From Promethearchaeota archaeon (GTDB lineage Archaea; Asgardarchaeota; Lokiarchaeia; Sigyniarchaeales; SOKP01), in NCBI GenBank assembly GCA_019058445.1, contig JAHPZA010000008.1, positions 1 through 64,000 on the forward strand: a stretch of DNA of 64,000 nucleotides, written 5' to 3'. Every line of letters starts with the position of its first letter. The first letter of the stretch is position 1. The translations under genes were made by a program, and so were the position numbers. This document shows positions 18,473-27,844 of this stretch, piece after piece. The notes under the pieces were generated by a model. The model had not been told where the DNA came from, ran no database searches, and worked only from the letters and a program-made list of their open reading frames with translations.

Positions 18473-19789
18473 ATGACAGAACAAGAAGAAATTGAATATA
18501 AGTCGTCTTATACATGGGTTTTTTCTATAAATTATTTTAACCAAGGTTTAGTAACAAGTATTTTGTCCGTGATAATTCCAATATATATCTTAATGATGAT
18601 TGCAGAGGGGGGAACTTCGATTACACCTTCTGATGTTGCCTATATCGCCTCTATTATTACAATCCCATGGGCAGTGAAGCTCTTTTTCGGAATTGTTGCA
18701 GATAAATATGGACTCAAAACATTAGGAAGGCGAAGACCTTGGGTTTTAGGTGCTTTATTGATATCATCGGTAGGCTGGATAATGCTCCCCGTTATGATAA
18801 CTCCAGTAAATGTGCTTCTAATGGTTACATTACTAGGATTTGTTATCAATTGCGGGACCGCATTCAGTGATACCGTTTTGGATGGTTTTATTATTGATAT
18901 TTGTCCAAAAGAGAGACTAGGTCGCGTTCAAGGATTTGTCTGGGGGTTGCGATCTATAGGGACAATCGCAGGAGGACCTGTACTTGCTCTCTTCATAGTT
19001 TTAGGACATCTCTCGGTAAATGCGATTTTTATCGGTGAGGCCATTTTAACAGTGTTCTTTGCTATTTCGATTCTTGTAGTAAATGAAAAAAAGGATTATC
19101 CTAAAGTAATGCTTAAAGAGCATTTCAAAGGCATGTTTAATACTGGTAGAGATTGGAAAGCCTATATGTTCGCTTTAGCAAATAATGTTATGGGTGATGT
19201 TATTGTTCTCTTTTTAGCCATGTTTATTTTAATAGAGATGGGCATTATAGAAATGAAAGGCAGAAATATAACCCTTGGGGAAAAGACATTGGAAGTGTAT
19301 CTTTTTCAGGCAAATGTAACTTTGCTTATCGCAATAGGGATAGTTATCGGGGCAGTTCTCGGAGGAATCATGGCCGACAAAAAAACGAGAAAATCTGCAA
19401 TTCATTTGGGGGTTGTGATAACCACAGCTTCTATTTTACTATTGCTAATCCCTGCAACTTGGGAACTTTTGCTTTTTTTTACAATAATAATCGGTGTTGC
19501 ACTCGGTTTCCGTCATTCCTCCTATTCAGCAGTAGTAGGTCAACTAGCTAAAAAGCATCCCGAAATGGATAGCACATACTTCTCAATCGCAAACTCATTT
19601 AGTAATTTCGGTGCAACCTTAGGACTCATTATCACGGGGCTAATTTTCCAAGTTTTCGGCACTTATGCGTTCTTATTTATTTTTCTCGCAATAATTAGTA
19701 ATGTGTCATTAATCCCCTTTTGGGCAATTAACGCTGAAGAATATGAACATAAAACAAAAGGAAGCACAATTGTGTCAGATATCAAATAA
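18473..19789 (+). CDS. MFS transporter
   Basis: Twelve-helix major facilitator. The loop 2-3 signature is present as FFGIVADKYGLKTLGRRRPWVLGA and its second-half counterpart as LGGIMADKKTRKSA. The overall look (VFSINYFNQGL at the start, paired DGFIIDICPKERLGRVQG) resembles AmpG/PucC-like carriers rather than sugar porters. The substrate cannot be read from sequence. It follows the ThDP enzyme on the same strand after a T-rich tract, and converges with the ArsR-type regulator gene at 19835. Confidence 0.82.
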   Translation: MTEQEEIEYKSSYTWVFSINYFNQGLVTSILSVIIPIYILMMIAEGGTSITPSDVAYIASIITIPWAVKLFFGIVADKYGLKTLGRRRPWVLGALLISSVGWIMLPVMITPVNVLLMVTLLGFVINCGTAFSDTVLDGFIIDICPKERLGRVQGFVWGLRSIGTIAGGPVLALFIVLGHLSVNAIFIGEAILTVFFAISILVVNEKKDYPKVMLKEHFKGMFNTGRDWKAYMFALANNVMGDVIVLFLAMFILIEMGIIEMKGRNITLGEKTLEVYLFQANVTLLIAIGIVIGAVLGGIMADKKTRKSAIHLGVVITTASILLLLIPATWELLLFFTIIIGVALGFRHSSYSAVVGQLAKKHPEMDSTYFSIANSFSNFGATLGLIITGLIFQVFGTYAFLFIFLAIISNVSLIPFWAINAEEYEHKTKGSTIVSDIK

Positions 19790-19795
19790 TCTTAA

Positions 19796-19826
19796 TTTTA
19801 TTTTTTCTTTTTTTTCTTTTTTCTTT
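19796..19826. terminator. T-rich tract between convergent genes
   Basis: A polypyrimidine tract of about 30 nt between the MFS gene and the convergent regulator. It fits termination of the plus-strand transcript. Confidence 0.4.
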
Positions 19827-19834
19827 AAACGTTA

Positions 19835-20563
19835 CTATGTTTTCCAAAAACGCTTAAAACGAGCTTCTTGAATTTCTTTTATAGGCAGGATTATATCTAA
19901 TACTGTATAAATTTTATCTGTTTGAATAGATTTCTTTGGTTTTTTTCGCTCGCTTCTAAAAGTCTCTAATTCCTTTAGCATTCCTTGATATTTCTCAAAA
20001 TAAAACTCAAACTCTTCCTCATCCAATAATTCAACATAATAATTAATGTGTTTTTTGAAATAAAAATCATCCATATTTTTCCTCGTAGGTGATAATTCGA
20101 ATAGTTTTCTATCAAGCTCATCGTAATAAGGAGGTAAATCTTCAAATATTTTTTTTATTATCTCTATAGTCTTTGCATCGGATCTGAGATCGTGAGAAAG
20201 AATCTCTACAATATCTTCTGGAGGTAGTTTTAAAAAATCAAATCCTAACCTTGTATATGCAAGTAAATTAGGAATTACGGAGTAAATTTTTTTATTAAAT
20301 TGTCCACGTGATTTTACTTCACGTACTTTCAGCAGTCCTGACTCTTCTAGAACACCAAGATGCTTAGTGACTGTTGGCCAACTTTTTCCTAATTTTTCAC
20401 ATAAATCTTTAGCGCTTTGCTCTTTATAAATCCAGAGAAGGAGAAGAATTCTAATTCTAGTAATATTATTTATCGCATCTATAACTTCAACTTGGTTTTT
20501 TATCCGATCTTTTAAGTGATCAATTTTTTCCTGACTAAGTTCCTCGTTTTCTATTTTCACCAT
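19835..20563 (-). CDS. ArsR-type winged-helix transcriptional regulator
   Basis: The N-terminal 100 residues form a winged-helix domain: NNITRIRILLLLWIYKEQ, then SAKDLCEKLGKSWPTVTKHLGVLEESGLLKV as helix-turn-helix, and a wing in RGQFNKKIYSV. The C-terminal 130 residues are helical and charged and have no obvious ligand motif. It is transcribed divergently from the GPH transporter at 20711 over 147 bp of very AT-rich DNA, so that transporter is the most likely target. Confidence 0.82.
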   Translation of the reverse strand: MVKIENEELSQEKIDHLKDRIKNQVEVIDAINNITRIRILLLLWIYKEQSAKDLCEKLGKSWPTVTKHLGVLEESGLLKVREVKSRGQFNKKIYSVIPNLLAYTRLGFDFLKLPPEDIVEILSHDLRSDAKTIEIIKKIFEDLPPYYDELDRKLFELSPTRKNMDDFYFKKHINYYVELLDEEEFEFYFEKYQGMLKELETFRSERKKPKKSIQTDKIYTVLDIILPIKEIQEARFKRFWKT

Positions 20564-20654
20564 TTTAGTTCAGAATGAAATTTTAATTAGTTAAAATTAA
20601 TAAAATTTAATAAATAAATAATAAAAATTTTATATAAAAAATTTTTATAAAAAA

Positions 20655-20670
20655 AAATATATAAAAAATT
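20655..20670 (+). promoter_or_regulatory. TATA box of the GPH transporter gene
   Basis: AAAAATATATAAAAAA lies about 45 nt before the ATG at 20711, giving a predicted start near 20690. It sits in the intergenic region shared with the divergent regulator, where an operator would be expected. Confidence 0.4.
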
Positions 20671-20710
20671 TAGAATATAGAATCTTTAAAAAAATTTTGT
20701 GAGATTAAAG

Positions 20711-22105
20711 ATGAGTGAATCAACTAAAGAGGTAAAATACTCAAAAAAGGTACACTGGTCATATGGGATAGGTGGTTTTTTAGACAACTTTATGCTTGCA
20801 GCCTTTACAGTGAGAATTATTGATTTTTATGAAAATGAGCTTTTATTGGCAATTTTTTGGGTTGGACTAGCTTTCGGAATATACGGCTTCTGGAATATGA
20901 TCAATGATCCCCTATTAGGTTTTTTATCTGATAGAAAAACTCGTTTTACAGAAAAATATGGAAGGAGATATCCATTCTACTTGATAGGAGCTCTGACATA
21001 TGCATGGATTTTTTTGTTTGTTTTCACGGTACCTTTCACTGATCAAATTGGTATGTTCATCTGGCTTCTAGTTACTATATGCATTTTTGAAGGTCTATTT
21101 ACACTTTGGCAGATCAATTATTTATCGCTGTTCCCTGACAAGTTTCGTTCACCCATGGAAAGAACAAAAGTTGGTGTTACTAATACTGTATGGGGATTGA
21201 TTGGTATTGTTTTAGGAGTTGCATTGCCACCAATGTTAATTACTTATGGAGATATCCAAAGTTATATAATTATGGCAATGGCAGTTACGATAATTTGTTT
21301 TATTTTAGCAATCTTTTCAATACCAGGTATGAAGGAGGACCAAGAATTAATTGATCGACAACTAAAAATTTTGGAAGAACAAAAAGATAAAGTATCATTT
21401 TGGCAAACTCTAAAACATGCTATGAAAAATCGGAACTTTGTGGCATATGTATTGACATATATGGGGCATTTAGTAATGACGACCATGATGTTAGCTTCAT
21501 TGCCATATTGGAATAAATATATAATTGGTTCAGATGATCCTGAATTAGAAACAATCTTAGCAGCGGGATTTTTAGTAGCAGTACTCATATCAGTTCCAAT
21601 ATGGAGTAAAATTGGACAAAAATATGGGAATAAAAACGCATTTATGATGGGAACTCTTTTAACGACATTTCTCTTTATTCCAATGTTTTTCATCAGTGAT
21701 TTATTATTGAGCACGATCTTTATTGCGTTAATCGGTGTTGGTATAGGGGCTATTTGGGTGTTGATGTATCCTTGTTTCTCAGATGTAATTGACGAGATTG
21801 TGATAGAAACTGAAAAGCGACAAGAGGGGGTTTATACAGGGATTAGAACTTTTTTTGGAAGATTTCCTATTGTGATCCAAGCTATCGCATTTATGGTCGT
21901 ACATCCACTTACAGGGTATAGGGCAGGTGCACCTCCAGGACAAAGCTCTCAGACATTATTAGCACAATTTGGAATTCGATTTCTAATGGCAGGACTTCCG
22001 ATGATCTTCTATTTTATAGGATTTCTATTAATGTGGAAGGTCTACACGTTAGATAAGGCTTGTGTAGCGGAGAATAAGGAATTACTACAAAGAAAACTTC
22101 TTTAA
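20711..22105 (+). CDS. GPH-family MFS transporter (MelB-like)
   Basis: Cation-coupled symporter of the glycoside-pentoside-hexuronide type. The N-terminal signature GIGGFLDNFML is followed by the family's cation-site region NMINDPLLGFLSDRKTRFTEKYGRRYPF and a C-terminal SDVIDEIVIETEKRQEGVYTGIR segment that is diagnostic for the family. The ATG at 20711 is preferred; an in-frame GTG at 20699 would add four residues. A paralogue is at 57112-58497 and a truncated remnant at 29531. The substrate may be a sugar or sugar acid, but GPH members also carry other solutes. Confidence 0.88.
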   Translation: MSESTKEVKYSKKVHWSYGIGGFLDNFMLAAFTVRIIDFYENELLLAIFWVGLAFGIYGFWNMINDPLLGFLSDRKTRFTEKYGRRYPFYLIGALTYAWIFLFVFTVPFTDQIGMFIWLLVTICIFEGLFTLWQINYLSLFPDKFRSPMERTKVGVTNTVWGLIGIVLGVALPPMLITYGDIQSYIIMAMAVTIICFILAIFSIPGMKEDQELIDRQLKILEEQKDKVSFWQTLKHAMKNRNFVAYVLTYMGHLVMTTMMLASLPYWNKYIIGSDDPELETILAAGFLVAVLISVPIWSKIGQKYGNKNAFMMGTLLTTFLFIPMFFISDLLLSTIFIALIGVGIGAIWVLMYPCFSDVIDEIVIETEKRQEGVYTGIRTFFGRFPIVIQAIAFMVVHPLTGYRAGAPPGQSSQTLLAQFGIRFLMAGLPMIFYFIGFLLMWKVYTLDKACVAENKELLQRKLL

Positions 22106-22120
22106 CTTATTATAAAATAA

Positions 22121-22141
22121 ATTTTTTATTTTTTTTTCTTT
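22121..22141 (+). terminator. T-rich terminator
   Basis: Oligo-T tract 16 nt after the GPH transporter stop codon, preceding the convergent RidA gene. Confidence 0.35.
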
Positions 22142-22238
22142 ATGTTTTAGGATAAAAATATTTAGTAATCAGAACAATTTATTAACACTGGGGCTTAAAA
22201 CGGACTATTAATTAAATAAAAAAAAATATATTTTAAAA

Positions 22239-22613
22239 TTATTTTACCTGCGCAATAGCTTCGATTTCAACCACCATTCCGGCTGCTGGGAATTGTGAAA
22301 CCTCAACTGTGGTCCTTGCAGGAAAATTTTCAGTCACTCCATTGTCTTCGAAAAATTTCTTATAAGTTCTGTTCATTTTTCCGAAGTCCTTCATATCTTT
22401 TAAAAATACCGTAGTTTTCACGATATTTTCGACCTTTAGACCTGCAGCCTCCACGATCGCTTTCACATTTTGAAGCGTCGTTTGGGTTTGGTCTTTAATA
22501 TTATCTGTCCCCGCAGCAGGACCTTGACCTGAGACGAAAAGTAAAGTACCAGTCTTAACGCCTGGAGTATAAGGGCCGGCGACAGGGGTACCTGGTCTTA
22601 TATATTCAGCCAT
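22239..22613 (-). CDS. ridA: RidA-family 2-iminobutanoate/2-iminopropanoate deaminase
   Basis: Small trimeric enamine/imine deaminase (YjgF/YER057c/UK114). The N-terminal GPYTPGVKTGTLLFVSGQGP, the substrate-carboxylate arginine in FPARTTVEV and the catalytic glutamate in MVVEIEAIA are all present, and 124 residues is the standard length. The gene starts 23 nt after the stop of the D-serine dehydratase-like enzyme on the same strand. RidA hydrolyses the reactive 2-aminoacrylate released by PLP serine/threonine dehydratases, so the pair makes biochemical sense. Confidence 0.93.
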   Translation of the reverse strand: MAEYIRPGTPVAGPYTPGVKTGTLLFVSGQGPAAGTDNIKDQTQTTLQNVKAIVEAAGLKVENIVKTTVFLKDMKDFGKMNRTYKKFFEDNGVTENFPARTTVEVSQFPAAGMVVEIEAIAQVK

Positions 22614-22636
22614 ATTTTAATTTACACCTTTTTATT

Positions 22637-23716
22637 TTAATAACTTTTTCCTCGAGCAGATATTTCCCATCTTCCCACATATTCATTATCTTTTACAATA
22701 TGTATATAGTCGTATAGATTTATTGAAGTGCATATATGGGCGGGAAAAAATTCAATTTTATGTCCTATTTCTAAACCCTCTGCTCCTATTGCTTTAAATT
22801 GTGTATGCTCTTCATTCATAACCCTAATTTTGGATTTAGGAAACTCTTTAAAAACTGGTTTACCATCTCCGGTTGCAATTGCTTTAGCTCCTGCGTCGGT
22901 CGTAAATTCTTTTTTTCCAGTTTGATTTTGTATTGTACCTAATATGGTAACTGCCAATTCAAAATCTGATTCTACCATATGAAGATGCTCATCTGAAAAT
23001 ACGTAAGTTCCTGGTCGTATTTCAGTAATTCCGTCGTATTTTGCAGCATACTTATATGTTCCGGAGCCTGCTGTTGAAATATGATTTATGCCAAATCCGT
23101 TTTTATTTAATAAATCTCTTGTATCAACAATTTTCTTATAACATTCATTCGCCATTTTTTCTTTTTGTTCCAAGTTCATCATTGGAGTCAAATGACCTTC
23201 ATACCCATGTAATCCTATAAGCTTTAAATTGTCCGTTTTTTTAATAAAATTCGCCATCTCAAGTGCAGGTTCACCAGGTTGCACTCCAGATCTTCCTAAT
23301 CCAAGGTCTATATCCAGAAGAACTTCCAATTCAGTATTATTTTTTACGGCAATCTTACTTAGATCCATTATATTTTTTTGTGAATCAACAGCACAACTAA
23401 TCTTAATATATTTGCTTAATTTTGCCAATCTGTCTATATGTGAGGGATTAATAACTTGATTAGCAATATAAATATCATCTATGCCGCTCTGGGCAAAAAC
23501 CTCAGCTTCTCCTACTTTTGCAACGGTAATCCCTTTACATCCTGCCTTAAGCTGCATATGTGCAATAATCGGACATTTGTGGGTTTTTACATGTGGTCTA
23601 TGATTCACATTGTTATCTCGCGCAAATTTTGCCATTGTTTCAATATTCTTCTGCATGATGTTATAATTCAGCACCAGAGCAGGGGTAGGGATCTCATCTT
23701 TCCAACTGTCATCCAT
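22637..23716 (-). CDS. D-serine dehydratase / D-threonine aldolase-like PLP enzyme
   Basis: Fold-III PLP enzyme of the DSD1/D-threonine aldolase group. The N-terminal alanine-racemase-like barrel holds the PLP lysine in HRPHVKTHKCP, followed by AGCKGITVAKVGEAEVF. The C-terminal beta domain ends in PAHICTSINLYDYIHIV, where the His and Cys match the zinc ligands of eukaryotic-type D-serine dehydratase. Length (359) is normal. The enzyme would act on a D-3-hydroxy amino acid, either dehydrating it or cleaving it by retro-aldol. The following ridA gene favours dehydratase chemistry. Confidence 0.87.
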   Translation of the reverse strand: MDDSWKDEIPTPALVLNYNIMQKNIETMAKFARDNNVNHRPHVKTHKCPIIAHMQLKAGCKGITVAKVGEAEVFAQSGIDDIYIANQVINPSHIDRLAKLSKYIKISCAVDSQKNIMDLSKIAVKNNTELEVLLDIDLGLGRSGVQPGEPALEMANFIKKTDNLKLIGLHGYEGHLTPMMNLEQKEKMANECYKKIVDTRDLLNKNGFGINHISTAGSGTYKYAAKYDGITEIRPGTYVFSDEHLHMVESDFELAVTILGTIQNQTGKKEFTTDAGAKAIATGDGKPVFKEFPKSKIRVMNEEHTQFKAIGAEGLEIGHKIEFFPAHICTSINLYDYIHIVKDNEYVGRWEISARGKSY

Positions 23717-23971
23717 GAATTTTAACTCCTTTTAGAAATTCGATTTTAATAATTGTAAAAAAGCAAAATAATAATTAAATATTTATTAATGCAAAACCGA
23801 ATAATCTATTTAATAATTCTAAGAAAATGATGAACTAAATGGATAAATCTGAAGGCAGTTCTAATAATATAAATCTTTCAAGTAAGACAAACAAACCAAA
23901 ATCTGCTTAGAGAACGGGGTCTTTAGTAATAGAAATAATAAAAAGTAAAAAAATAAAGAGAAATCGAAGTT

Positions 23972-24685
23972 TTATTTTTCAATTTGCTTTCCTACACCGT
24001 AATATAGTAAGAACGCTGTAGCGTAAAGGGTTAAACCTAATATCGATGTCATTAATCTAAATGACGGATCGTTCAAATAATTCGAAACAGAAGATATATA
24101 TAGAATAGCAAAATAGCCTAGAATTGCCAAAATATAAAAGAGCCATTTCTTTTTTATGATTTCATCTTCAAATTTTTTATAGACTTCTACCGAATAGTAG
24201 ATTGTTGGTATTATACAAAAACTAATGACTATAAGAGCATATATCAAAAATGTTAAGGACCATACAGGTTTCCAATTCGTAGAAGCATCAATAGTTATTC
24301 CGCCGTACCATCCAATTGGCGCTAAAACAAGTAATGCACCTCCGTAGATTATTGCTATAAGGTTGTGTTTCTTAACGGTAAAAACCTTCTCTGACTTTAA
24401 GACAATTAGAGTAAATATCAATAAATATACCATGGCGAAACAGAATAAGTAGTATGTTATAAAATGTAATATTTTTACCAATGGATTTACATTCAGCGAA
24501 ACATACACGACATTAACAATCGTTGCAGAGGCAGATAAAAGATAAAATGTACTAAAAAGTTGGTTTAACCTTTTTGTATCTCTTCTCAGAATCATTAGAC
24601 CGAAGATAATATAAATAATTCCCATACCCAGCTGAACAATATAAATCTGGATAAACCTGGCTGTATCTACTTGAAAAAGTACCAT
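23972..24685 (-). CDS. Seven-helix membrane protein of unknown function
   Basis: 237 residues with about seven hydrophobic segments and short charged loops (ILRRDTKRLNQ, KSEKVFTVKKHN, KKFEDEIIKKKW). The layout recalls stand-alone versions of the 7TM input modules of archaeal sensor kinases, but there is no attached signalling domain. It is a single gene with 255 bp and 451 bp of non-coding DNA on its two sides. No function is assigned. Confidence 0.65.
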   Translation of the reverse strand: MVLFQVDTARFIQIYIVQLGMGIIYIIFGLMILRRDTKRLNQLFSTFYLLSASATIVNVVYVSLNVNPLVKILHFITYYLFCFAMVYLLIFTLIVLKSEKVFTVKKHNLIAIIYGGALLVLAPIGWYGGITIDASTNWKPVWSLTFLIYALIVISFCIIPTIYYSVEVYKKFEDEIIKKKWLFYILAILGYFAILYISSVSNYLNDPSFRLMTSILGLTLYATAFLLYYGVGKQIEK

Positions 24686-25136
24686 AATATCAATCCTTTT
24701 TTATTTGTTATATCTTTTAATATTGATTATAGTTGTTTAGTTATAGAAGTATAAATACATTGTTAAATAAAAATCCTAAATAATTTCATTAAAAATTTTT
24801 AAGGTTTACTTTACAACAAAATTATAAAAGCTATTAGATAACTTTATTTCGATTTCCAACTAGATATATCAATGATCAAATTTCTATAACAAAATATTTG
24901 AAAGCTGAATATATTTTTCAGAGTTTCATTACAAAAATCACTAGAGATTAGAGTTTTTTGTCATTCGAATTTATTAAAACATTTTTTCTCAAATTCAAAT
25001 CTAATATTGAAACATCAGTAAAAAAAAGATAAATTTAAATTCGAGATTGGTTTTATTTATTCTTAAAATCGTATACATTTAAAACTCTCATAATTTAACA
25101 ATTTAAATTATATATCCTCTATATAAAGCAGATCGG
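24686..25136. other. 451-bp intergenic region
   Basis: Very AT-rich with stops in all frames. It holds the upstream regions of two divergent genes. A TATA-like AAATTATATAT (about 25104-25114) precedes the methyltransferase at 25137. No convincing RNA fold or gene remnant was found. Confidence 0.4.
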
Positions 25137-26087
25137 ATGTCAAGCGTAGAAGAGATATTTAATGATATGGCGCAGGAATATGACGATTTATCCGATTTGT
25201 GGTATTCATGGTTTTTTTCGCGGCTTCATTATTTTATAGCTAATAAAATTATTCATAAAAATAATAAGAAGAAAGTTTTAGATATCGGATGTGGAACGGG
25301 ATTTCAATCTTATCTATATTCAGCTGCGGGTTATAATGTAATTGGGATAGATATTGCGAATAATCTTCTTGATATTGCCAAACAAAAAAACCAAATTTTT
25401 AATCCTGATAGGGTTGAATTATTCCCAGAATATTACGATTATGTTACACGATATAATCAAAAAATAAGAAAAATCCTCAAAAAAAAAATTGGTAACATTA
25501 AATATTTACCTCCTAAATTTCATTTCGGTGATGCCCAGAATATAATTTATAATGATAGTGATTTTGATCACATAAATTGTTGCGGTAGTACTCTAAGTTT
25601 TGTCCCGAAACATAAAAAAGCAATATCAGAAATGGCAAGAGTCTTAAAACCTGGTGGAACTTTTCTTATAGATGTAGAACATAAATGGAATTTTAATTTT
25701 TTATGGTATATTTTAGATCCCTTAGTTCGAGGAAAACTCCAAATAAATAATAGTATTAGACAAGGATTAAAATTTTTAGCTAAAAAGTTTACTCGTAATA
25801 TTTGGATTAATTTTCCTTTTGGTGAATTCAATAATCCCGTAAACATGATTTTAAAACTATTTACGACTTATTCCTTAAAAAGAGACTTAATGAAATATGG
25901 ATTAAAAGTAGAAAAAAAATTTTCAATTCATTCCCTCACTAATTTAATTCCTTGTACCTTTCTTGATAGCCTTAAACCTTCTAAAAAACTAGTATCCCTT
26001 TTTAAATTTTTAGCAAAATTAGAAGAAAAACTTCCATGCTATTTACCTGGATCTATTCTAGTATTATATGGTAAAAAAGTAAAATAA
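25137..26087 (+). CDS. Class I SAM-dependent methyltransferase
   Basis: The N-terminal IFNDMAQEYDDLSDLWYSWFF and SAM motif I KVLDIGCGTGFQSYLYSAAGYN with GIDIANNLL (motif II) mark a UbiE/Coq5-like methyltransferase. Motif IV is DFDHINCCGSTLSFV, and motif VI is ARVLKPGGTFLIDVEH. An insertion between residues 95 and 130 (RYNQKIRKILKKKIGNIK) and a basic C-terminal half with a hydrophobic end are unusual and might bind membranes. The substrate is unknown; lipid or quinone-like head groups are possible. Confidence 0.82.
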   Translation: MSSVEEIFNDMAQEYDDLSDLWYSWFFSRLHYFIANKIIHKNNKKKVLDIGCGTGFQSYLYSAAGYNVIGIDIANNLLDIAKQKNQIFNPDRVELFPEYYDYVTRYNQKIRKILKKKIGNIKYLPPKFHFGDAQNIIYNDSDFDHINCCGSTLSFVPKHKKAISEMARVLKPGGTFLIDVEHKWNFNFLWYILDPLVRGKLQINNSIRQGLKFLAKKFTRNIWINFPFGEFNNPVNMILKLFTTYSLKRDLMKYGLKVEKKFSIHSLTNLIPCTFLDSLKPSKKLVSLFKFLAKLEEKLPCYLPGSILVLYGKKVK

Positions 26088-26150
26088 ACAAATTTAATAA
26101 AGCTTAAGTCTAATCTATAAGGTATGATACTATTTTAAAATTAATGCATT

Positions 26151-27140
26151 TTAAATTAGCTTCAATCTCTGGAGTAAACCAGTAACTAAAATAGGGAGAG
26201 CAATAGTGGCATCACACCAAACACTAACATAATTTGAATCTAAAGAATATTTTCCCCATGATTTAGATTCAGATATAGTACAACCAGAAAGGCCCCCGTC
26301 ATATTCAGTAGCAGTATGGATCCTGACGGAATAATTATACCCCATTGTTTCGATATTATCGATCTGGTCAAGTAAGGGAAAGATTTGTTGAGCCCAGTTC
26401 CTTGGAACACCACCCCCAATCACTATAGTCCCATACTTTTTAGAAGTTTTTATTAAATCTCCGAAATTTAAAACATCCTTTAAAATATCAAATTGAAAGT
26501 TATAATCATCTCTTTTTGAATATTTTATAAGATTTAGGGCTAATTCAGAGTCCGAAAAAGCGGGTACATAAATAGGGATGGCATTTTCAGAGGCAACAGA
26601 TATAATACTCCTCTTTTGTATTTTATCTCCGAGAAGTTTTAGAAATTCTGAGGGTGTTAAGCGTATATCCTTAGATTTAAATGTGTCTTGAATTATTTTA
26701 AATAATGCTTCTTCAGCTGATTGGTAATTCTCTTCAGGAAGAAATACATCATAAATTCGATTTATACGATATTCAAATAATTCATTATCATCAACAAATG
26801 GACTCCCTATATAGTGACCTTGATGTGCAAAAATATCAACAATATCATGTATAATATTTGCTCCAGTCGTAACTAAAACATCTATTAATTTATATTCCAT
26901 TAATACGCATATAAGCTCCCCCATCCCTGCTGGAACCATAGCTCCACTCAATGTTAAAACAGTGAGACATTCTTGGTTTGTGACCATTTTTTCCAAAATA
27001 TCAAGGGCTTGTCCTAAATTGCGACCCTGAAATCCACAATATCTAAGAGCTGATAAAAGATCATCTATGTTAGAGACTCTTTTCACATCAAGGGGTTGAA
27101 TTTTTTTTAATAAGTAGTCTTCCTTCTTATGATATTCCAT
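26151..27140 (-). CDS. dys: Deoxyhypusine synthase
   Basis: NAD-dependent enzyme that transfers the 4-aminobutyl group of spermidine to a lysine of archaeal initiation factor 5A, the first step of hypusine formation. Family motifs are LTLSGAMVPAGMGELI near residue 65, VTTGANIIHDIVD, GGGVPRNW and the C-terminal TATEYDGGLSGCTISESKSW with the catalytic lysine in SWGKYS. Its 329 residues are typical. It is divergent from arginine decarboxylase across only 75 bp, and both lack ribosome binding sites, which suggests leaderless mRNAs from back-to-back promoters. Confidence 0.95.
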   Translation of the reverse strand: MEYHKKEDYLLKKIQPLDVKRVSNIDDLLSALRYCGFQGRNLGQALDILEKMVTNQECLTVLTLSGAMVPAGMGELICVLMEYKLIDVLVTTGANIIHDIVDIFAHQGHYIGSPFVDDNELFEYRINRIYDVFLPEENYQSAEEALFKIIQDTFKSKDIRLTPSEFLKLLGDKIQKRSIISVASENAIPIYVPAFSDSELALNLIKYSKRDDYNFQFDILKDVLNFGDLIKTSKKYGTIVIGGGVPRNWAQQIFPLLDQIDNIETMGYNYSVRIHTATEYDGGLSGCTISESKSWGKYSLDSNYVSVWCDATIALPILVTGLLQRLKLI

Positions 27141-27167
27141 ATATAGTAAAATACTTTAAATATTAAT

Positions 27168-27185
27168 AATTTTATTTATATTAAT
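27168..27185 (+). promoter_or_regulatory. TATA-like element of the pdaD promoter
   Basis: AATTTTATTTATATTAAT lies about 35 nt before the PdaD start at 27216 in a 75-bp divergent region. The transcript would have little or no leader, matching the lack of a ribosome binding site. Confidence 0.4.
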
Positions 27186-27215
27186 AATATTAAATAACTA
27201 ATAAATTACCGAATT

Positions 27216-27764
27216 ATGTCTCTAGTTCCAAATACTGTATTTTTTACGAAGGGTAAAGGATACCATAAATCAGAATTAGGCTCTTTCGAACAAGCCTTAC
27301 GTGATGCTAGTATTGAAAAGTATAATATAGTATCTGTATCATCTATTCTTCCTCCGTATTGTATTGAGATTCCAAAAAAAGATGGGTTAGCTCAACTCCG
27401 TTCTGGACAAATTGTATATTCAGTCATGAGCCGTGTTTCGAGCAATGAGTACAATCGCTTGATTTGTGCTTCTATTGGTGTAGCGAAACCTGCGGACCAG
27501 AGAACCTATGGCTATTTGAGTGAACATCATGCTTTTGGCACAAAACCTGAAAATGCGGGAGATTTTGCTGAAGATTTAGCTGCGGAAATGTTAGCTACAA
27601 CATTGGGCGTAGCTTTTGATCCCGAAGCGAATTATGATGAAAAGAAAGAAATTTATAAAATGGACGGGAAAATTGTAGAGACTAAAAATATCACAGAATC
27701 AGCCACAGTTAGGGAAGAGGGGGAGTGGCTCACAGTATTAGCCGCTGCCGTCTTTATAATATAA
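27216..27764 (+). CDS. pdaD: Pyruvoyl-dependent arginine decarboxylase
   Basis: Makes agmatine from arginine, the entry to archaeal polyamine synthesis. The proenzyme cleaves itself at a Ser-Ser bond to form the pyruvoyl group; the site is visible as VSSILPP (about residues 43-49) with the following CIEIPKKDGLAQLRSGQIV. Later landmarks are the active-site region GYLSEHHAFG and AEDLAAEMLATTLG. Its 182 residues are close to the family norm. The divergent deoxyhypusine synthase uses spermidine, the end product of this pathway, so the pair links polyamine supply to hypusination. Confidence 0.95.
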   Translation: MSLVPNTVFFTKGKGYHKSELGSFEQALRDASIEKYNIVSVSSILPPYCIEIPKKDGLAQLRSGQIVYSVMSRVSSNEYNRLICASIGVAKPADQRTYGYLSEHHAFGTKPENAGDFAEDLAAEMLATTLGVAFDPEANYDEKKEIYKMDGKIVETKNITESATVREEGEWLTVLAAAVFII

Positions 27765-27844
27765 TTAGAATTTTATACTTTTATTTTCTTTCCTATTTAA
27801 TTAAGAATAATTTTAATTATTCGAATATTATATAATCTTAGACC

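Noticed and set aside
21262..21714. Minus-strand 150-codon frame inside the GPH transporter
   Set aside because: Antisense shadow of a clear transporter gene with no domain and no start signals.
23839..23910. 23-codon frame starting at ATG 23839 (MDKSEGSSNN...) in an intergenic region
   Set aside because: Too short, no ribosome binding site and no clear similarity to any neighbour, though it could be a transporter N-terminal remnant.
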